In this document: in pieces, positions 15,386 through 24,321 of the stretch
Position numbering within the stretch: position 1 is the first letter of the stretch
Layout: every line of letters begins with the position of its first letter
Source of the DNA: Candidatus Bruticola papionis
GTDB taxonomy: Bacteria > Vulcanimicrobiota > Xenobia > Xenobiales > Xenobiaceae
Direction of reading: 5' to 3'
Length of the DNA stretch: 49,830 nucleotides
Assembly (NCBI GenBank): GCA_002407045.1
Contig: DHKB01000044.1
Location: 1 to 49,830 of the forward strand
The notes under the pieces: generated by a model
Databases searched by the model: none
Told to the model about the DNA's origin: nothing
Seen by the model: the letters and a program-made list of their open reading frames with translations, nothing else
Program-made: the position numbers and the translations under genes

Positions 15386-16285
15386 ATGGCACAGAAGCAA
15401 AGACTCCGCAGAACTATGATGTTTGTGCCGGGAAATAATCCCGGTATGATGAGAGACGCCCATATTTATGGTTCTGATTCTCTCATGTTCGACCTTGAAG
15501 ACTCCGTATCTATGGCCGAAAAAGATGCCGCCAGACAGCTCGTCTATCAAGCCATAAAAACTATCGACTACGGAAACACCGAAATTGTTGTCCGCATAAA
15601 TCCTTTAGATACCCCTTACGGTAGAGCTGATGTAGAAGCGATGGTAGCCGCTGGAGCTCACGTTTTGCGTATGCCTAAAACTGAAACTCCCAAAGACATT
15701 ACCGATTGTGAAGCCGTCATCGAAGAGATGGAGAAAAAGCACGGCCGTCCAGTAGGCGACACTCTAATGATGGCCGCTATTGAAGGCGCTTTGGGTGTAG
15801 TCAATGCTTACCAAATTGCTACCTCTTCACAGAGATTGATTGGTATAGCCTTAGGTGCCGAAGATTTTTGCGCCAATATGAAATGTCAGCGTACCAAAAC
15901 TGGTGCCGAGCTTCAATTAGCTCGTCAAACTATCGTTTTGGCAGCCCGTGCTGCTGGTATTGATGCTTTGGATACAGTTTATTCAGACGTCAACAATGAA
16001 GAACAGTTACTTTATGAAGCCAGACTTATTAAAGACTTGGGCTTTGACGGCAAGAGCGTAATTAACCCGCGCCAAATTGCTCCTGTCCATTCCGTTTTCA
16101 ACCCAACCGCCAAAGATATTGAAAAGGCTAAGCGAGTTGTAGCCGCCATTAAAGAAGCTGAAGCCAAAGGCTCTGGTGTCATTAGCTTAAATGGTAAGAT
16201 GGTTGACAAACCTGTAGCCATTAGGGCTCAAAGAGTTATCGAATTGGCCATCATTTCAGGAATCATTTCCCCTTCGGAGGTATAA
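15386..16285 (+). CDS. citE: Citrate lyase beta subunit (citryl-ACP lyase)
   Basis: 299 residues, HpcH/HpaI (CitE) TIM-barrel family. It cleaves citryl-ACP to oxaloacetate and acetyl-ACP. Family blocks are LRRTMMFVPGNNPGMM at the start, SLMFDLEDSV, VRINPLDTPYG, and IGIALGAEDFCANMKCQRT with the metal-binding acidic residues. The ATG at 15386 gives the usual start; a GTG at 15374 is in frame, but the AAGGAAG site overlaps it. It lies between citD and citF as in Klebsiella and many fermenters. Confidence 0.94.
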   Translation: MAQKQRLRRTMMFVPGNNPGMMRDAHIYGSDSLMFDLEDSVSMAEKDAARQLVYQAIKTIDYGNTEIVVRINPLDTPYGRADVEAMVAAGAHVLRMPKTETPKDITDCEAVIEEMEKKHGRPVGDTLMMAAIEGALGVVNAYQIATSSQRLIGIALGAEDFCANMKCQRTKTGAELQLARQTIVLAARAAGIDALDTVYSDVNNEEQLLYEARLIKDLGFDGKSVINPRQIAPVHSVFNPTAKDIEKAKRVVAAIKEAEAKGSGVISLNGKMVDKPVAIRAQRVIELAIISGIISPSEV

Positions 16286-16291
16286 CGCAAC

Positions 16292-17848
16292 ATGAAGAAC
16301 CTTATAGGACATGAAATTCCAGAACAGGTGGCAGCTGAACTCGGTCTGGGCATCTACGGCGTCAACATCGATCCTCGCGTTGCGGAAAAAGATCCTACTC
16401 CTCTTCCTGAGCGCGAAAAGAAAAACAACAAGATTGTCTCTTCCATAGAAGAAGCCGTCAAGCTCTGCGGCTTAAAAGATGGTATGACCATCTCTTTCCA
16501 TCACCATTTCCGCAACGGCGACCAAGTACTCAACCAAGTTATGGATGTTTTGGCCAAAATGGGCTTTAAAAACTTGCGCGTGGCTTCCTCTTCTTTAACT
16601 AGTGTCCACGCTCCTTTGGTCGAGCATGTTAAAAATGGCGTCGTCTCCCATATTGAAAGTTCCGGTTGCCGCGGTCGTTTAGCCGACGAAATTTCTCGCG
16701 GCCTTATGGATGAGCCAGTTATCTTCCGCTCCCACGGCGGACGTGCCGCTGCTATTGCCGACGGTAAATTACATATCGACGTAGCTTTCTTAGGCGCTTC
16801 TGTTTCCGACGCTTATGGTAATGCCAGTGGTGTATGCTTAGACGAAAATGTAGAAGGTGTCGCCGAATGCGGAAGTTTAGGCTATGCCAAAGTTGACGCC
16901 CAATACGCCGACAAAACTATCATCATCACCAATAAAATCGTAAAGTACCCCAACGCCGTACAAAGCATTGAAGGCACTTTAGTTGACTATGTGGTGCTGG
17001 TCGATTCTATCGGTGATCCTTCTAAAATTTCTGCTGGAGCCGCTCGCTTCACCAGCAATCCACGCGATCTTATGATTGCCGAGACAGCTGCTAAAGTTAT
17101 TATCAATTCTGGCTATTTCCGCAATGGCATGTCTTTGCAAACTGGTACTGGCGGCGCTTCTTTAGCTGTAACTCGCTTCTTGGCCGATTCCATGATCGAA
17201 AAAGGCGTCAAAGCTAGATTTGCCTTGGGCGGTATTACCGGACAGATTGTCAAGTTGCATGAGCAAGGTTTAATTGAAACTCTGTGGGACGTACAGGACT
17301 TCGACACTGAAGCTGCTGCTTCTTTGCGTCGTAACCCCAACCATCACGAAGTTGACGGCGTTTTATATGCTACTCCTTTCAACAGAGGTTCAATCTTAAA
17401 TCAACTCGATATAGTGGTACTTTCCGCTTTGGAGATTGACGTCAACTTTAACGTAAACGTACTGACCGGCTCCGACGGCGTTATTCGCGGTGCTATTGGC
17501 GGCCATCCCGACACAGCTAAAGGTGCCGATTTGGCTATTATCGTTTCTCCTTTAATTCGCGGTCGTATTCCTTGCGTACGTGATAAAGTGAGCACTATTT
17601 GCACCGATGGCCATGACTGTGACGTTTTAGTTACCGATGTAGGTATTGCCGTCAATCCCAATCGTCCTGAAGTAAAAGAGCGCTTGGTAGCTGCCGGTAT
17701 GAAAGTTTATGATATTCATGAACTTAAAGAAATGGCCGAAAAGGTTGTAGGTAAACCTGACGACTTAGAGTTCACAGACAAAATCGTCGCTGTAGTAACT
17801 GCTCCTGACGGTACTATTTTGGATTTAGTTCACGGTGTTACCGATTAG
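16292..17848 (+). CDS. citF: Citrate lyase alpha subunit (citrate:acetyl-ACP transferase)
   Basis: 518 residues, CoA-transferase family (CitF). It transfers the acyl carrier from acetyl to citrate. Evident blocks are KIVSSIEEAVKLCGLKDGMT, ISFHHHFRNGD, VVSHIESSGCRGRLADEIS, SHGGRAAAIADG and IRGAIGGHPDTAKGAD. Length matches known CitF (about 510). It starts 6 bases after citE with GGAGG in the citE end, and its 3' end overlaps citX by 14 bases, so translation is probably coupled. Confidence 0.96.
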   Translation: MKNLIGHEIPEQVAAELGLGIYGVNIDPRVAEKDPTPLPEREKKNNKIVSSIEEAVKLCGLKDGMTISFHHHFRNGDQVLNQVMDVLAKMGFKNLRVASSSLTSVHAPLVEHVKNGVVSHIESSGCRGRLADEISRGLMDEPVIFRSHGGRAAAIADGKLHIDVAFLGASVSDAYGNASGVCLDENVEGVAECGSLGYAKVDAQYADKTIIITNKIVKYPNAVQSIEGTLVDYVVLVDSIGDPSKISAGAARFTSNPRDLMIAETAAKVIINSGYFRNGMSLQTGTGGASLAVTRFLADSMIEKGVKARFALGGITGQIVKLHEQGLIETLWDVQDFDTEAAASLRRNPNHHEVDGVLYATPFNRGSILNQLDIVVLSALEIDVNFNVNVLTGSDGVIRGAIGGHPDTAKGADLAIIVSPLIRGRIPCVRDKVSTICTDGHDCDVLVTDVGIAVNPNRPEVKERLVAAGMKVYDIHELKEMAEKVVGKPDDLEFTDKIVAVVTAPDGTILDLVHGVTD

Positions 17849-18359
17849 CGGCCCTCACATAGAGCTGGAAGTGCTGTTGGAAAGTCGCGATAAGCGTTGC
17901 GCTTTTCAGCAGCAACTTCTCAAACAATACAAATTGCCCATCGTTAGCTTTATGGTCAATATGCCAGGGCCGATTAAAAGGTGCCCTCTAAGCGAAAAGC
18001 TTCACGCTTTGGGGTGCTCCGAATTAAAGAACGCTCTGGGCTCTAAGCTCGTTTGGAGCACAGTTAAAATATTGGACACCGGATGCGAGGGGTATTTTGT
18101 AGTTAATCTAGAGGCAGAAGAATTAAAACGCCTGACTTGCAATTTAGAAGATACTCACACTTTAGGGCGTTTGTGGGATTTTGATGTGCATACTAAGCAA
18201 GGCCAGGTAAGTCGTACTCAATTGGGTATAGTTTTCAGAAAATGTCTTATTTGCAATAATTTAGCCTCAGTATGTGCCCGCAGCCGAGCCCATAGCGTCA
18301 AAGAACTTCTTAGTTACATACAAAAAATAGCTGATCAATATTTCGGAGAGTTTGCTTAA
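17835..18359 (+). CDS. citX: Holo-citrate lyase synthase (apo-CitD phosphoribosyl-dephospho-CoA transferase)
   Basis: 174 residues. CitX attaches the prosthetic group made by CitG to CitD. Recognisable are LLESRDKRCAFQQQLL, the VSFMVNMPGPIKRCPLS block, DTGCEGYFVV, and near the C-terminus GRLWDFDVHTKQGQVSRTQLG, then RKCLICNNLASVCARSRAHS. It starts at GTG 17835 inside the end of citF. It is a stand-alone gene rather than a CitX-CitG fusion as found in some lactic bacteria. Confidence 0.93.
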   Translation: MLPISGPHIELEVLLESRDKRCAFQQQLLKQYKLPIVSFMVNMPGPIKRCPLSEKLHALGCSELKNALGSKLVWSTVKILDTGCEGYFVVNLEAEELKRLTCNLEDTHTLGRLWDFDVHTKQGQVSRTQLGIVFRKCLICNNLASVCARSRAHSVKELLSYIQKIADQYFGEFA

Positions 18360-18362
18360 AAA

Positions 18363-19400
18363 GTGGAAAGTGAAATTTTTACTCCGCTGCAACTAAATTT
18401 AACTTCCGACTTGGAAAGACAACGTTTGATAGCCTTTTTGGCTCAAGCCGGGCTGCGTTTAGACGACAATTTGCAATATTATGCCGTGTTATGCAACAGC
18501 CGAGGTGAAATTATTTGCGGAGGAGGTTTTGACGGCAACATTATCAAGTGTGTAGCCGTTTCGGAAGAAGCTCGCGGTTTGGGCTTAGTAAATACCCTGA
18601 TTTCACATTTGCGTTCCGAAATTATTAGCCAAGGTGCCAATAATATATTCGTCTACACCAAGCCTGAAAATAAGCATATTTTTGAAAGCTTAGCTTTTTA
18701 TACTGTCGGCACTTCTCCCAAGGCAATTTTATTGGAAAGTTCCAAACGCGGCATTATTCGCTTAAAAAACAGTTTGGCTCGTCATAAAAAAGATGGCCTG
18801 AATGGAGCCATTGTTATGAATGCCAATCCCTTTACGCTAGGCCATTTGTATTTAGTTCAAGAAGCCGCCAAACGTTGCGATAATTTGTATATATTTCCCG
18901 TACGGGCCGATCGTTCCGAATTTCCCTACAAAGATCGTTACCGTTTAATAGAAGAAGGTTGTGCTTCTATAGACAATGCCGAAATTTTGGATGGCGGCAA
19001 TTATATTATTTCTGGAGCGACCTTCCCTACCTATTTTTTGAAACAAATGGGCGAAGCTGCTCAAGCGCAAGCTCAATTGGTGCTAGATATTTTTGCTCGC
19101 CATATCGCTCCGAGCCTCAATATTAAAATACGTTTTGTTGGCAGTGAACCGCTTGATCCTTTCACGCAAACTTTTAACGAAACTATGCTCCAAGTGTTGC
19201 CTCCACATGACATAAAAGTTGATATTATCGAACGCTTGCAAAGCAGCGGGCAGCCTGTTAGCGCCAGCCGTGTTCGCACTTTGCTTAAGGAAGGTCGCTT
19301 AGCTGAAACTCAAAGTTTAGTGCCGATGTCCACATTTGCTTATTTTTCTTCACCCGCAGGCCAAAAAGTGATAGCCTCGCTCCGCCAGTGCCAACCATGA
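18363..19400 (+). CDS. citC: [Citrate [pro-3S]-lyase] ligase
   Basis: 345 residues. It acetylates the thiol of holo-CitD with acetate and ATP, giving active lyase. The N-terminal part is a GNAT-like domain (about 30-120, VSEEARGLGLVNTLISHL). The C-terminal part is a nucleotidyltransferase with the HxGH-type site MNANPFTLGHLYLVQEA (about 150-166) and an RV-R-LLKEG element near residue 315. GTG start, three bases after citX. The usual operon order is citC first; here it follows citX. Confidence 0.93.
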   Translation: MESEIFTPLQLNLTSDLERQRLIAFLAQAGLRLDDNLQYYAVLCNSRGEIICGGGFDGNIIKCVAVSEEARGLGLVNTLISHLRSEIISQGANNIFVYTKPENKHIFESLAFYTVGTSPKAILLESSKRGIIRLKNSLARHKKDGLNGAIVMNANPFTLGHLYLVQEAAKRCDNLYIFPVRADRSEFPYKDRYRLIEEGCASIDNAEILDGGNYIISGATFPTYFLKQMGEAAQAQAQLVLDIFARHIAPSLNIKIRFVGSEPLDPFTQTFNETMLQVLPPHDIKVDIIERLQSSGQPVSASRVRTLLKEGRLAETQSLVPMSTFAYFSSPAGQKVIASLRQCQP

Positions 19401-20347
19401 GCCAGCCCGACCGAGTGAGCACATATATAGCAGAGTGCGCCCTGGAAGCTTTGCTTTTGGAAGTGGCTGCTACTCCCAAGCCTGGCCTAGTCGACAGGCG
19501 CAATAACGGCGCTCACCAGGATATGAATTTTTATACTTTTATTCGAAGTGCCTTAAGTTTGCGCCCGCACTTTGCTCTTATGGCTCAAGCTGGACAAGAG
19601 CTAGCCAATAAGCCTCCGCAAGAGCTTTTTAACCAGGTACGCCTCTTGGGCGTAAAGGCTGAAAAAGACATGTTTGCGGCCACCAACAATATCAATACCC
19701 ATAAGGGCGCACTCTTTGCCTTGGGCCTTTTGTGTGCCTCAGCAGGCCGAGCCTACTGCCGCAAAGCTTGCAAGTCGGGCTGGCGACCCGCTGCGCTGGG
19801 CCAATTCGTAGCCCAAATGAGCCAAGGGCTCTGCCAACGCGAATTGGCCAACCTAAACATGCTCGCAGCGCAGGCAACTAGCGCAGCCCAAACGACAGGC
19901 GCCGTATTGCCTAGAAAGTCTGAACTAACTCCACAGAGTCCACCGGCAACGAAGTTGACACACGGACAACGCATGTACTTGCAATACGGCGCCTGCGGTG
20001 CTCGCGGTCAAGCTGAAAGTGGCTTTGCTCAGGTAATTGACAAATATTTACCTTACCTGAAAGAGCTCAAAAAGCAACAGCTTGACCAAGACGAAATATT
20101 GGTGCGCACACTTTTATTTATTGGCGCCGACTTAGACGATACTAATATTCTCAACCGAGTCGGCGCCAATAAGGCCGCGTGGGCCAAAGAAGCCTGCGCT
20201 GCGTTGCACGAGCACTACACGCGCGAGGCCGCCTGTCAATTAGATGATCTCTTTATAAAAGAGCTAATCAGTCCCGGAGGCTCTGCCGATCTTTTAAGCG
20301 TAACCATATTTTTAGACAAGCTAGCGGCCTCGGAAAAATATTTTTAA
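19397..20347 (+). CDS. citG: Triphosphoribosyl-dephospho-CoA synthase
   Basis: 316 residues. It makes the citrate lyase prosthetic group precursor from dephospho-CoA and ATP. Key blocks are LEVAATPKPGLVDRRNNGAH, DMNFYTFIRSA, ATNNINTHKGALFALG, and further on RTLLFIGADLDDTNILNRVG. The ATG at 19397 overlaps the citC stop (ATGA); a GTG nine bases earlier is less likely. The Ala/Gln-rich stretch at about residues 150-190 is longer than usual and looks like a linker insertion. It completes the citrate lyase set. Confidence 0.93.
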   Translation: MSQPDRVSTYIAECALEALLLEVAATPKPGLVDRRNNGAHQDMNFYTFIRSALSLRPHFALMAQAGQELANKPPQELFNQVRLLGVKAEKDMFAATNNINTHKGALFALGLLCASAGRAYCRKACKSGWRPAALGQFVAQMSQGLCQRELANLNMLAAQATSAAQTTGAVLPRKSELTPQSPPATKLTHGQRMYLQYGACGARGQAESGFAQVIDKYLPYLKELKKQQLDQDEILVRTLLFIGADLDDTNILNRVGANKAAWAKEACAALHEHYTREAACQLDDLFIKELISPGGSADLLSVTIFLDKLAASEKYF

Positions 20348-20462
20348 CATTTAATTTTTTTGCAGTAGGCTTTTTGCTTATATGACGAATTAACAGGGTT
20401 ATTCATGCAGAAAAATTATAAAATTGCTGCAGACGGATAGGAAACTAAGGAGGAAGAACCAC

Positions 20463-22727
20463 ATGGTGGAAGTTATCAAAAAGGGCGCTTACTTAGTAGA
20501 TGGCCAGATAATCTACGCAGACCAAGCTCAAGGAATGGCCGCCCCGGATGAAGCTCGCGAGAAGACTATCGCCTATTCTATCTTGAGGCACCACAACGTC
20601 AGTTCAGATCCCAAGCATCTGAGAATCAAATTTGACGCCCTTATCTCCCACGACATTACCTTTGTAGGCATTATCCAAACGGCTAAAGCCTCCGGTCTTA
20701 AAGAATTCCCCGTTCCCTACGCTATGACTAATTGCCACAACAGTCTTTGTGCTGTCGGTGGCACTATCAACGAAGACGATCACGCCTTCGGTCTCTCTGC
20801 AGCCAAAAAATATGGCGGTATCTACGTACCAGCCAATCAAGCCGTAATTCACCAATATGCCCGCGAACGCTTGGCCGGTTGCGGCAAAATGATCTTGGGT
20901 TCGGATAGCCACACTCGCTATGGTTCCTACGGTACTATGGGCGTAGGCGAAGGCGGCGGCGAATTGGTTAAGCAATTGCTCAAAAATACTTACGATGTAG
21001 CTGCTCCCCAAGTAGTTTTGGTCTATCTTGATGGCAAACTCAAAAAAGGCGTCGGCCCTCAAGATGTAGCTATTGCTTTAGTAGGCGCTACTTTCCCCAA
21101 CGGCGATGTAAAAAATAAAGTTTTGGAATTTGTAGGCCCTGGCGTCAAAACTCTCAGCAACGACCTCAGAATCGGTATCGACGTTATGACTACCGAAACT
21201 TCCTGTCTCTCCTCTATCTGGGAAACTGACGAAACGACTAAAGAATTTTATGAAATAGTCGGTCGTCCCGAAGATTACAAAGAGCTTAAACCCGGTAACG
21301 GCGCCTATTACGACATGGTAGTTCGTATAGATTTGAGCGAAATTGAATCTATGATCGCTCTGCCTTTCCATCCCTCCAAAGCTTATACCATTCACGAATT
21401 GCAAGCCGCTCCCGAAGCTATTTTCAGCAAGATTGAAGCCGATTGCAACAAACAATTGGGCGGCAAAGTCACTCTCGACTTGCACCATTGCATAAATAAA
21501 GACGGTAAAGTTACTTGCGATCAGGGTGTAATCGTAGGTTGCTCCGGCGGTATGTATGAGAACATTGTAGAAGCGGCAGCTATTCTCAAAGATCAGAGTA
21601 TCGGCAACGGCTACTTTGATATGAGTGTTTACCCCTCTTCTATGCCTATCGGTTTAGCGATTACTAAAGACGGTACCGCTGCGACCTTAATGGAGGCCGG
21701 TTGTGTAATTAAGCCTGCCTTCTGCGGCCCTTGCTTCGGCGCTGGCGATACTCCCGCCAACAACGCTTTATCTATTCGTCATGCAACTCGCAACTTTGCC
21801 AATCGCGAAGGCTCCAAACCCGGCAATGGCCAAATTTCGGCTGTAGCTCTTATGGATGCTCGCTCTATTGCTGCTACTGCTGCGAATAAAGGCGTACTTA
21901 CTGCCGCTACCGATTTCGATTACGTTGAACCGACTCCCGAGCAGCTTAAATATCATTTCGACGGTAGTGTCTATGCCAAACGTTGCTACGAAGGCTTTGG
22001 TAAGGCCGATCCCACCGCCGAATTGCGCTACGGCCCCAACATTAAGGACTGGCCCCACATGCCTGCTTTGGAAGACGATCTTTTAGTAAAGCTCTGCGCC
22101 GTTATTCATGACGATGTAACTACAACTGACGAACTGATTCCTTCAGGCGAAACTTCTTCTTATCGATCCAACCCTATCGGCCTTTCCGAGTTTGCTCTTT
22201 CCCGCCGCGTGCCGGAATATGTTGGCCGTTCCAAACAAGTCAGAGCCTTAGAAGAAGCTAAATTAGCTGGTGAAAAGCCTGAAGAAGCCGTAGCTATTTT
22301 AGCTAAAGTCGGTGGAGATCTGGCTAGAACTACTATCGGTTCTTGCGTCTTTGCCCATCGCCCCGGCGACGGCTCAGCTCGCGAACAAGCTGCTTCTTGC
22401 CAAAAAGTGCTGGGCGGTTTCGCTAATATTTGTTACGAATATGCTACTAAGCGTTATCGTAGCAACTGTATCAACTGGGGTATCGTACCTTTTACTATGG
22501 ATAAAGACGTGCCTTTCAACTACGAAGACGGCGACTACGTTTACATTCCTGGCGTTAAAGAAGGTATCCTTAAGGGCCAAGAAGAGTTTGAGGCTAAGGT
22601 TATCCGCAAAGACGGCTCTGTCCACGATCTCAAATTAGAGTGTAAAGGCCTTACCGAAGATGAAAAACTCATCCTCAAGGAAGGCTGTCTGATGAATTAC
22701 TACGCTGCCGGTTATGGCAAAGCCTAG
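20463..22727 (+). CDS. Aconitase-family hydratase (YbhJ-like)
   Basis: A 754-residue protein with the aconitase fold: LGSDSHTRYGSYGTMGVGEGG, the first cluster Cys in IVGCSGGMYENIVEAA and the CxxC pair in KPAFCGPCFGAGDTPA, so all three [4Fe-4S] ligands are present. A swivel domain follows near the C-terminus (GDYVYIPGVKEG). It resembles the YbhJ-type 'hydratase' branch more than AcnA or AcnB. Location between citrate lyase genes and isocitrate dehydrogenase strongly suggests citrate-isocitrate isomerisation. The start at 20463 has AGGAGGAAG about 7 bases upstream; an in-frame start at 20424 lacks this. Confidence 0.85.
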   Translation: MVEVIKKGAYLVDGQIIYADQAQGMAAPDEAREKTIAYSILRHHNVSSDPKHLRIKFDALISHDITFVGIIQTAKASGLKEFPVPYAMTNCHNSLCAVGGTINEDDHAFGLSAAKKYGGIYVPANQAVIHQYARERLAGCGKMILGSDSHTRYGSYGTMGVGEGGGELVKQLLKNTYDVAAPQVVLVYLDGKLKKGVGPQDVAIALVGATFPNGDVKNKVLEFVGPGVKTLSNDLRIGIDVMTTETSCLSSIWETDETTKEFYEIVGRPEDYKELKPGNGAYYDMVVRIDLSEIESMIALPFHPSKAYTIHELQAAPEAIFSKIEADCNKQLGGKVTLDLHHCINKDGKVTCDQGVIVGCSGGMYENIVEAAAILKDQSIGNGYFDMSVYPSSMPIGLAITKDGTAATLMEAGCVIKPAFCGPCFGAGDTPANNALSIRHATRNFANREGSKPGNGQISAVALMDARSIAATAANKGVLTAATDFDYVEPTPEQLKYHFDGSVYAKRCYEGFGKADPTAELRYGPNIKDWPHMPALEDDLLVKLCAVIHDDVTTTDELIPSGETSSYRSNPIGLSEFALSRRVPEYVGRSKQVRALEEAKLAGEKPEEAVAILAKVGGDLARTTIGSCVFAHRPGDGSAREQAASCQKVLGGFANICYEYATKRYRSNCINWGIVPFTMDKDVPFNYEDGDYVYIPGVKEGILKGQEEFEAKVIRKDGSVHDLKLECKGLTEDEKLILKEGCLMNYYAAGYGKA

Positions 22728-22763
22728 GTTATAAAAGCAATACTATTCAAGGAGAAATAAAAC

Positions 22764-23978
22764 GTGACTAAGATCCAAATGGCCACTCCTTTGGTTGAGA
22801 TGGATGGCGATGAGATGACCCGCATTCTTTGGCAAATGATCAAAGATAAGCTTATTCTTCCTTACGTTGATCTTAAAACTGAGTATTACGACCTCGGTTT
22901 GCTCAATCGCAATGCTACCAAAGACCAGGTAACCGTCGATTCGGCCAACGCTACCAAAAAGTATGGCGTAGCCGTTAAATGCGCTACCATCACTCCCAAC
23001 AAACAGCGTATGCAAGAGTATCCTCAACTCACCGAGATGTGGAAATCTCCTAACGGTACGATCCGCTCTATTTTAGACGGTACAGTATTCCGCGTACCTA
23101 TTGTCATTCCAGCCATTAAAGCTGTAGTAAAAAACTGGCAAAAGCCCATTACTATTGCCCGTCACGCTTACGGCGATGTCTACAAATCAGTAGATATGTA
23201 TACTCACGAGCCCGGCGAATGTACCATGACCTTTAAAGGCGTCAATGGTGAAGAGAAAACTTTGTTGGTACAAAAAGTAGACGGCCCGGCTATTTGGCAA
23301 GGTGCCCACAATAAGATAAAGTCCATTCGCTCCTTTGCCAAGTCTTGTTTCCAGTATGCTATCGATACCAAGCAAGATCTCTGGTTCTCTACCAAAGACA
23401 CTATTGCCAAAATCTATGACGGCGCTTTCAAAACTATTTTCGAAGAAGAGTTCGAAAATTACAAAGCCAAGTTCGAAGAATTGGGCATCACCTACTTCTA
23501 TACTTTGATCGACGACGCTGTGGCCCGCGTAATTCGCTCTCAAGGCGGCTTTATTTGGGCTTGTAAGAATTACGACGGCGACGTAATGTCCGATATGGTT
23601 TCCACCGCTTTCGGATCTTTGGCTATGATGACTTCCGTTTTGATTGCTCCCGACGGTACTACCGAATACGAAGCTGCTCACGGCACAGTCACTCGCCATT
23701 ACTATCGCCACCTTAAGGGCGAAGCTACTTCTACCAATCCTATGGCCACTATCTTTGCTTGGTCAGGCGCTTTGAAAAAACGCGGCGAATTGGATAAATT
23801 GCCTGAGTTGGTTGGTTTTGGTCAAAAATTAGAAGAAGCTTGCTTTGAAACTCTCAATGACGGCATCATGACTAAAGACTTAGTAAATTTAGTTGAGCCC
23901 GGTTTTAAAGCTACCGCTGTCAATTCCGAAGAGTTCTTAGATGCTATCGCCAAGAGATTGGAAGCTAAATTAGCTTAA
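22764..23978 (+). CDS. icd: Isocitrate dehydrogenase, NADP-dependent, type II (eukaryotic-like)
   Basis: 404 residues. It converts isocitrate to 2-oxoglutarate and CO2. The start QMATPLVEMDGDEMTRILW, the substrate loop TVDSANATKKYGVAVKCATI and the late APDGTTEYEAAHGTVTRHY mark the dimeric eukaryotic-like family rather than the E. coli Icd. A His-Arg-x-x coenzyme region typical of NADP specificity (GTVTRHYYRH) is present. GTG start at 22764 with GGAG 9 bases before; 36 bases after the hydratase and ahead of a strong terminator. Together with the hydratase it can supply 2-oxoglutarate and NADPH from citrate. Confidence 0.95.
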   Translation: MTKIQMATPLVEMDGDEMTRILWQMIKDKLILPYVDLKTEYYDLGLLNRNATKDQVTVDSANATKKYGVAVKCATITPNKQRMQEYPQLTEMWKSPNGTIRSILDGTVFRVPIVIPAIKAVVKNWQKPITIARHAYGDVYKSVDMYTHEPGECTMTFKGVNGEEKTLLVQKVDGPAIWQGAHNKIKSIRSFAKSCFQYAIDTKQDLWFSTKDTIAKIYDGAFKTIFEEEFENYKAKFEELGITYFYTLIDDAVARVIRSQGGFIWACKNYDGDVMSDMVSTAFGSLAMMTSVLIAPDGTTEYEAAHGTVTRHYYRHLKGEATSTNPMATIFAWSGALKKRGELDKLPELVGFGQKLEEACFETLNDGIMTKDLVNLVEPGFKATAVNSEEFLDAIAKRLEAKLA

Positions 23979-24030
23979 GTTTTCAAGGCCATACTGTTTA
24001 AGCTTTATAAATTTGCAGCTTAGCTAAGTA

Positions 24031-24076
24031 AAAGAGCTTGTCTCCACTTACAATAGGAGGCAGGCTCTTTATTTTT
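24031..24076 (+). terminator. Terminator of the cit-acn-icd block
   Basis: AAAGAGCTTGTCTCC pairs with GGAGGCAGGCTCTTT (24031-24070) followed by ATTTTT. The remaining bases to 24321 show no gene, clear promoter or repeat. Confidence 0.9.
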
Positions 24077-24321
24077 AAGCGCCACCCAAGCTTATGTCTA
24101 CTGGGGAAGTTTATTCCTAAACTACTGGAAATAATCTAAAAGCAGGAGTTAACAAAACTAATAACTAAGACTCTGCAGCATTGTGAGACAGTGCATTTGC
24201 CTTTAGAAAAAAGGCCATAAAAGTATGAGAAAGCAAAAATTGTTCATCCTAGCCTAAAATTAATTGGCGCTTAGCTAAAATTGATTTATTAGCTGAAGAT
24301 AACAATTTTGCATAGACGTTA

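Noticed and set aside
20604..23711. Long minus-strand frames antisense to the hydratase and isocitrate dehydrogenase
   Set aside because: They mirror the codon structure of strongly conserved plus-strand genes and have no starts or ribosome sites of their own.
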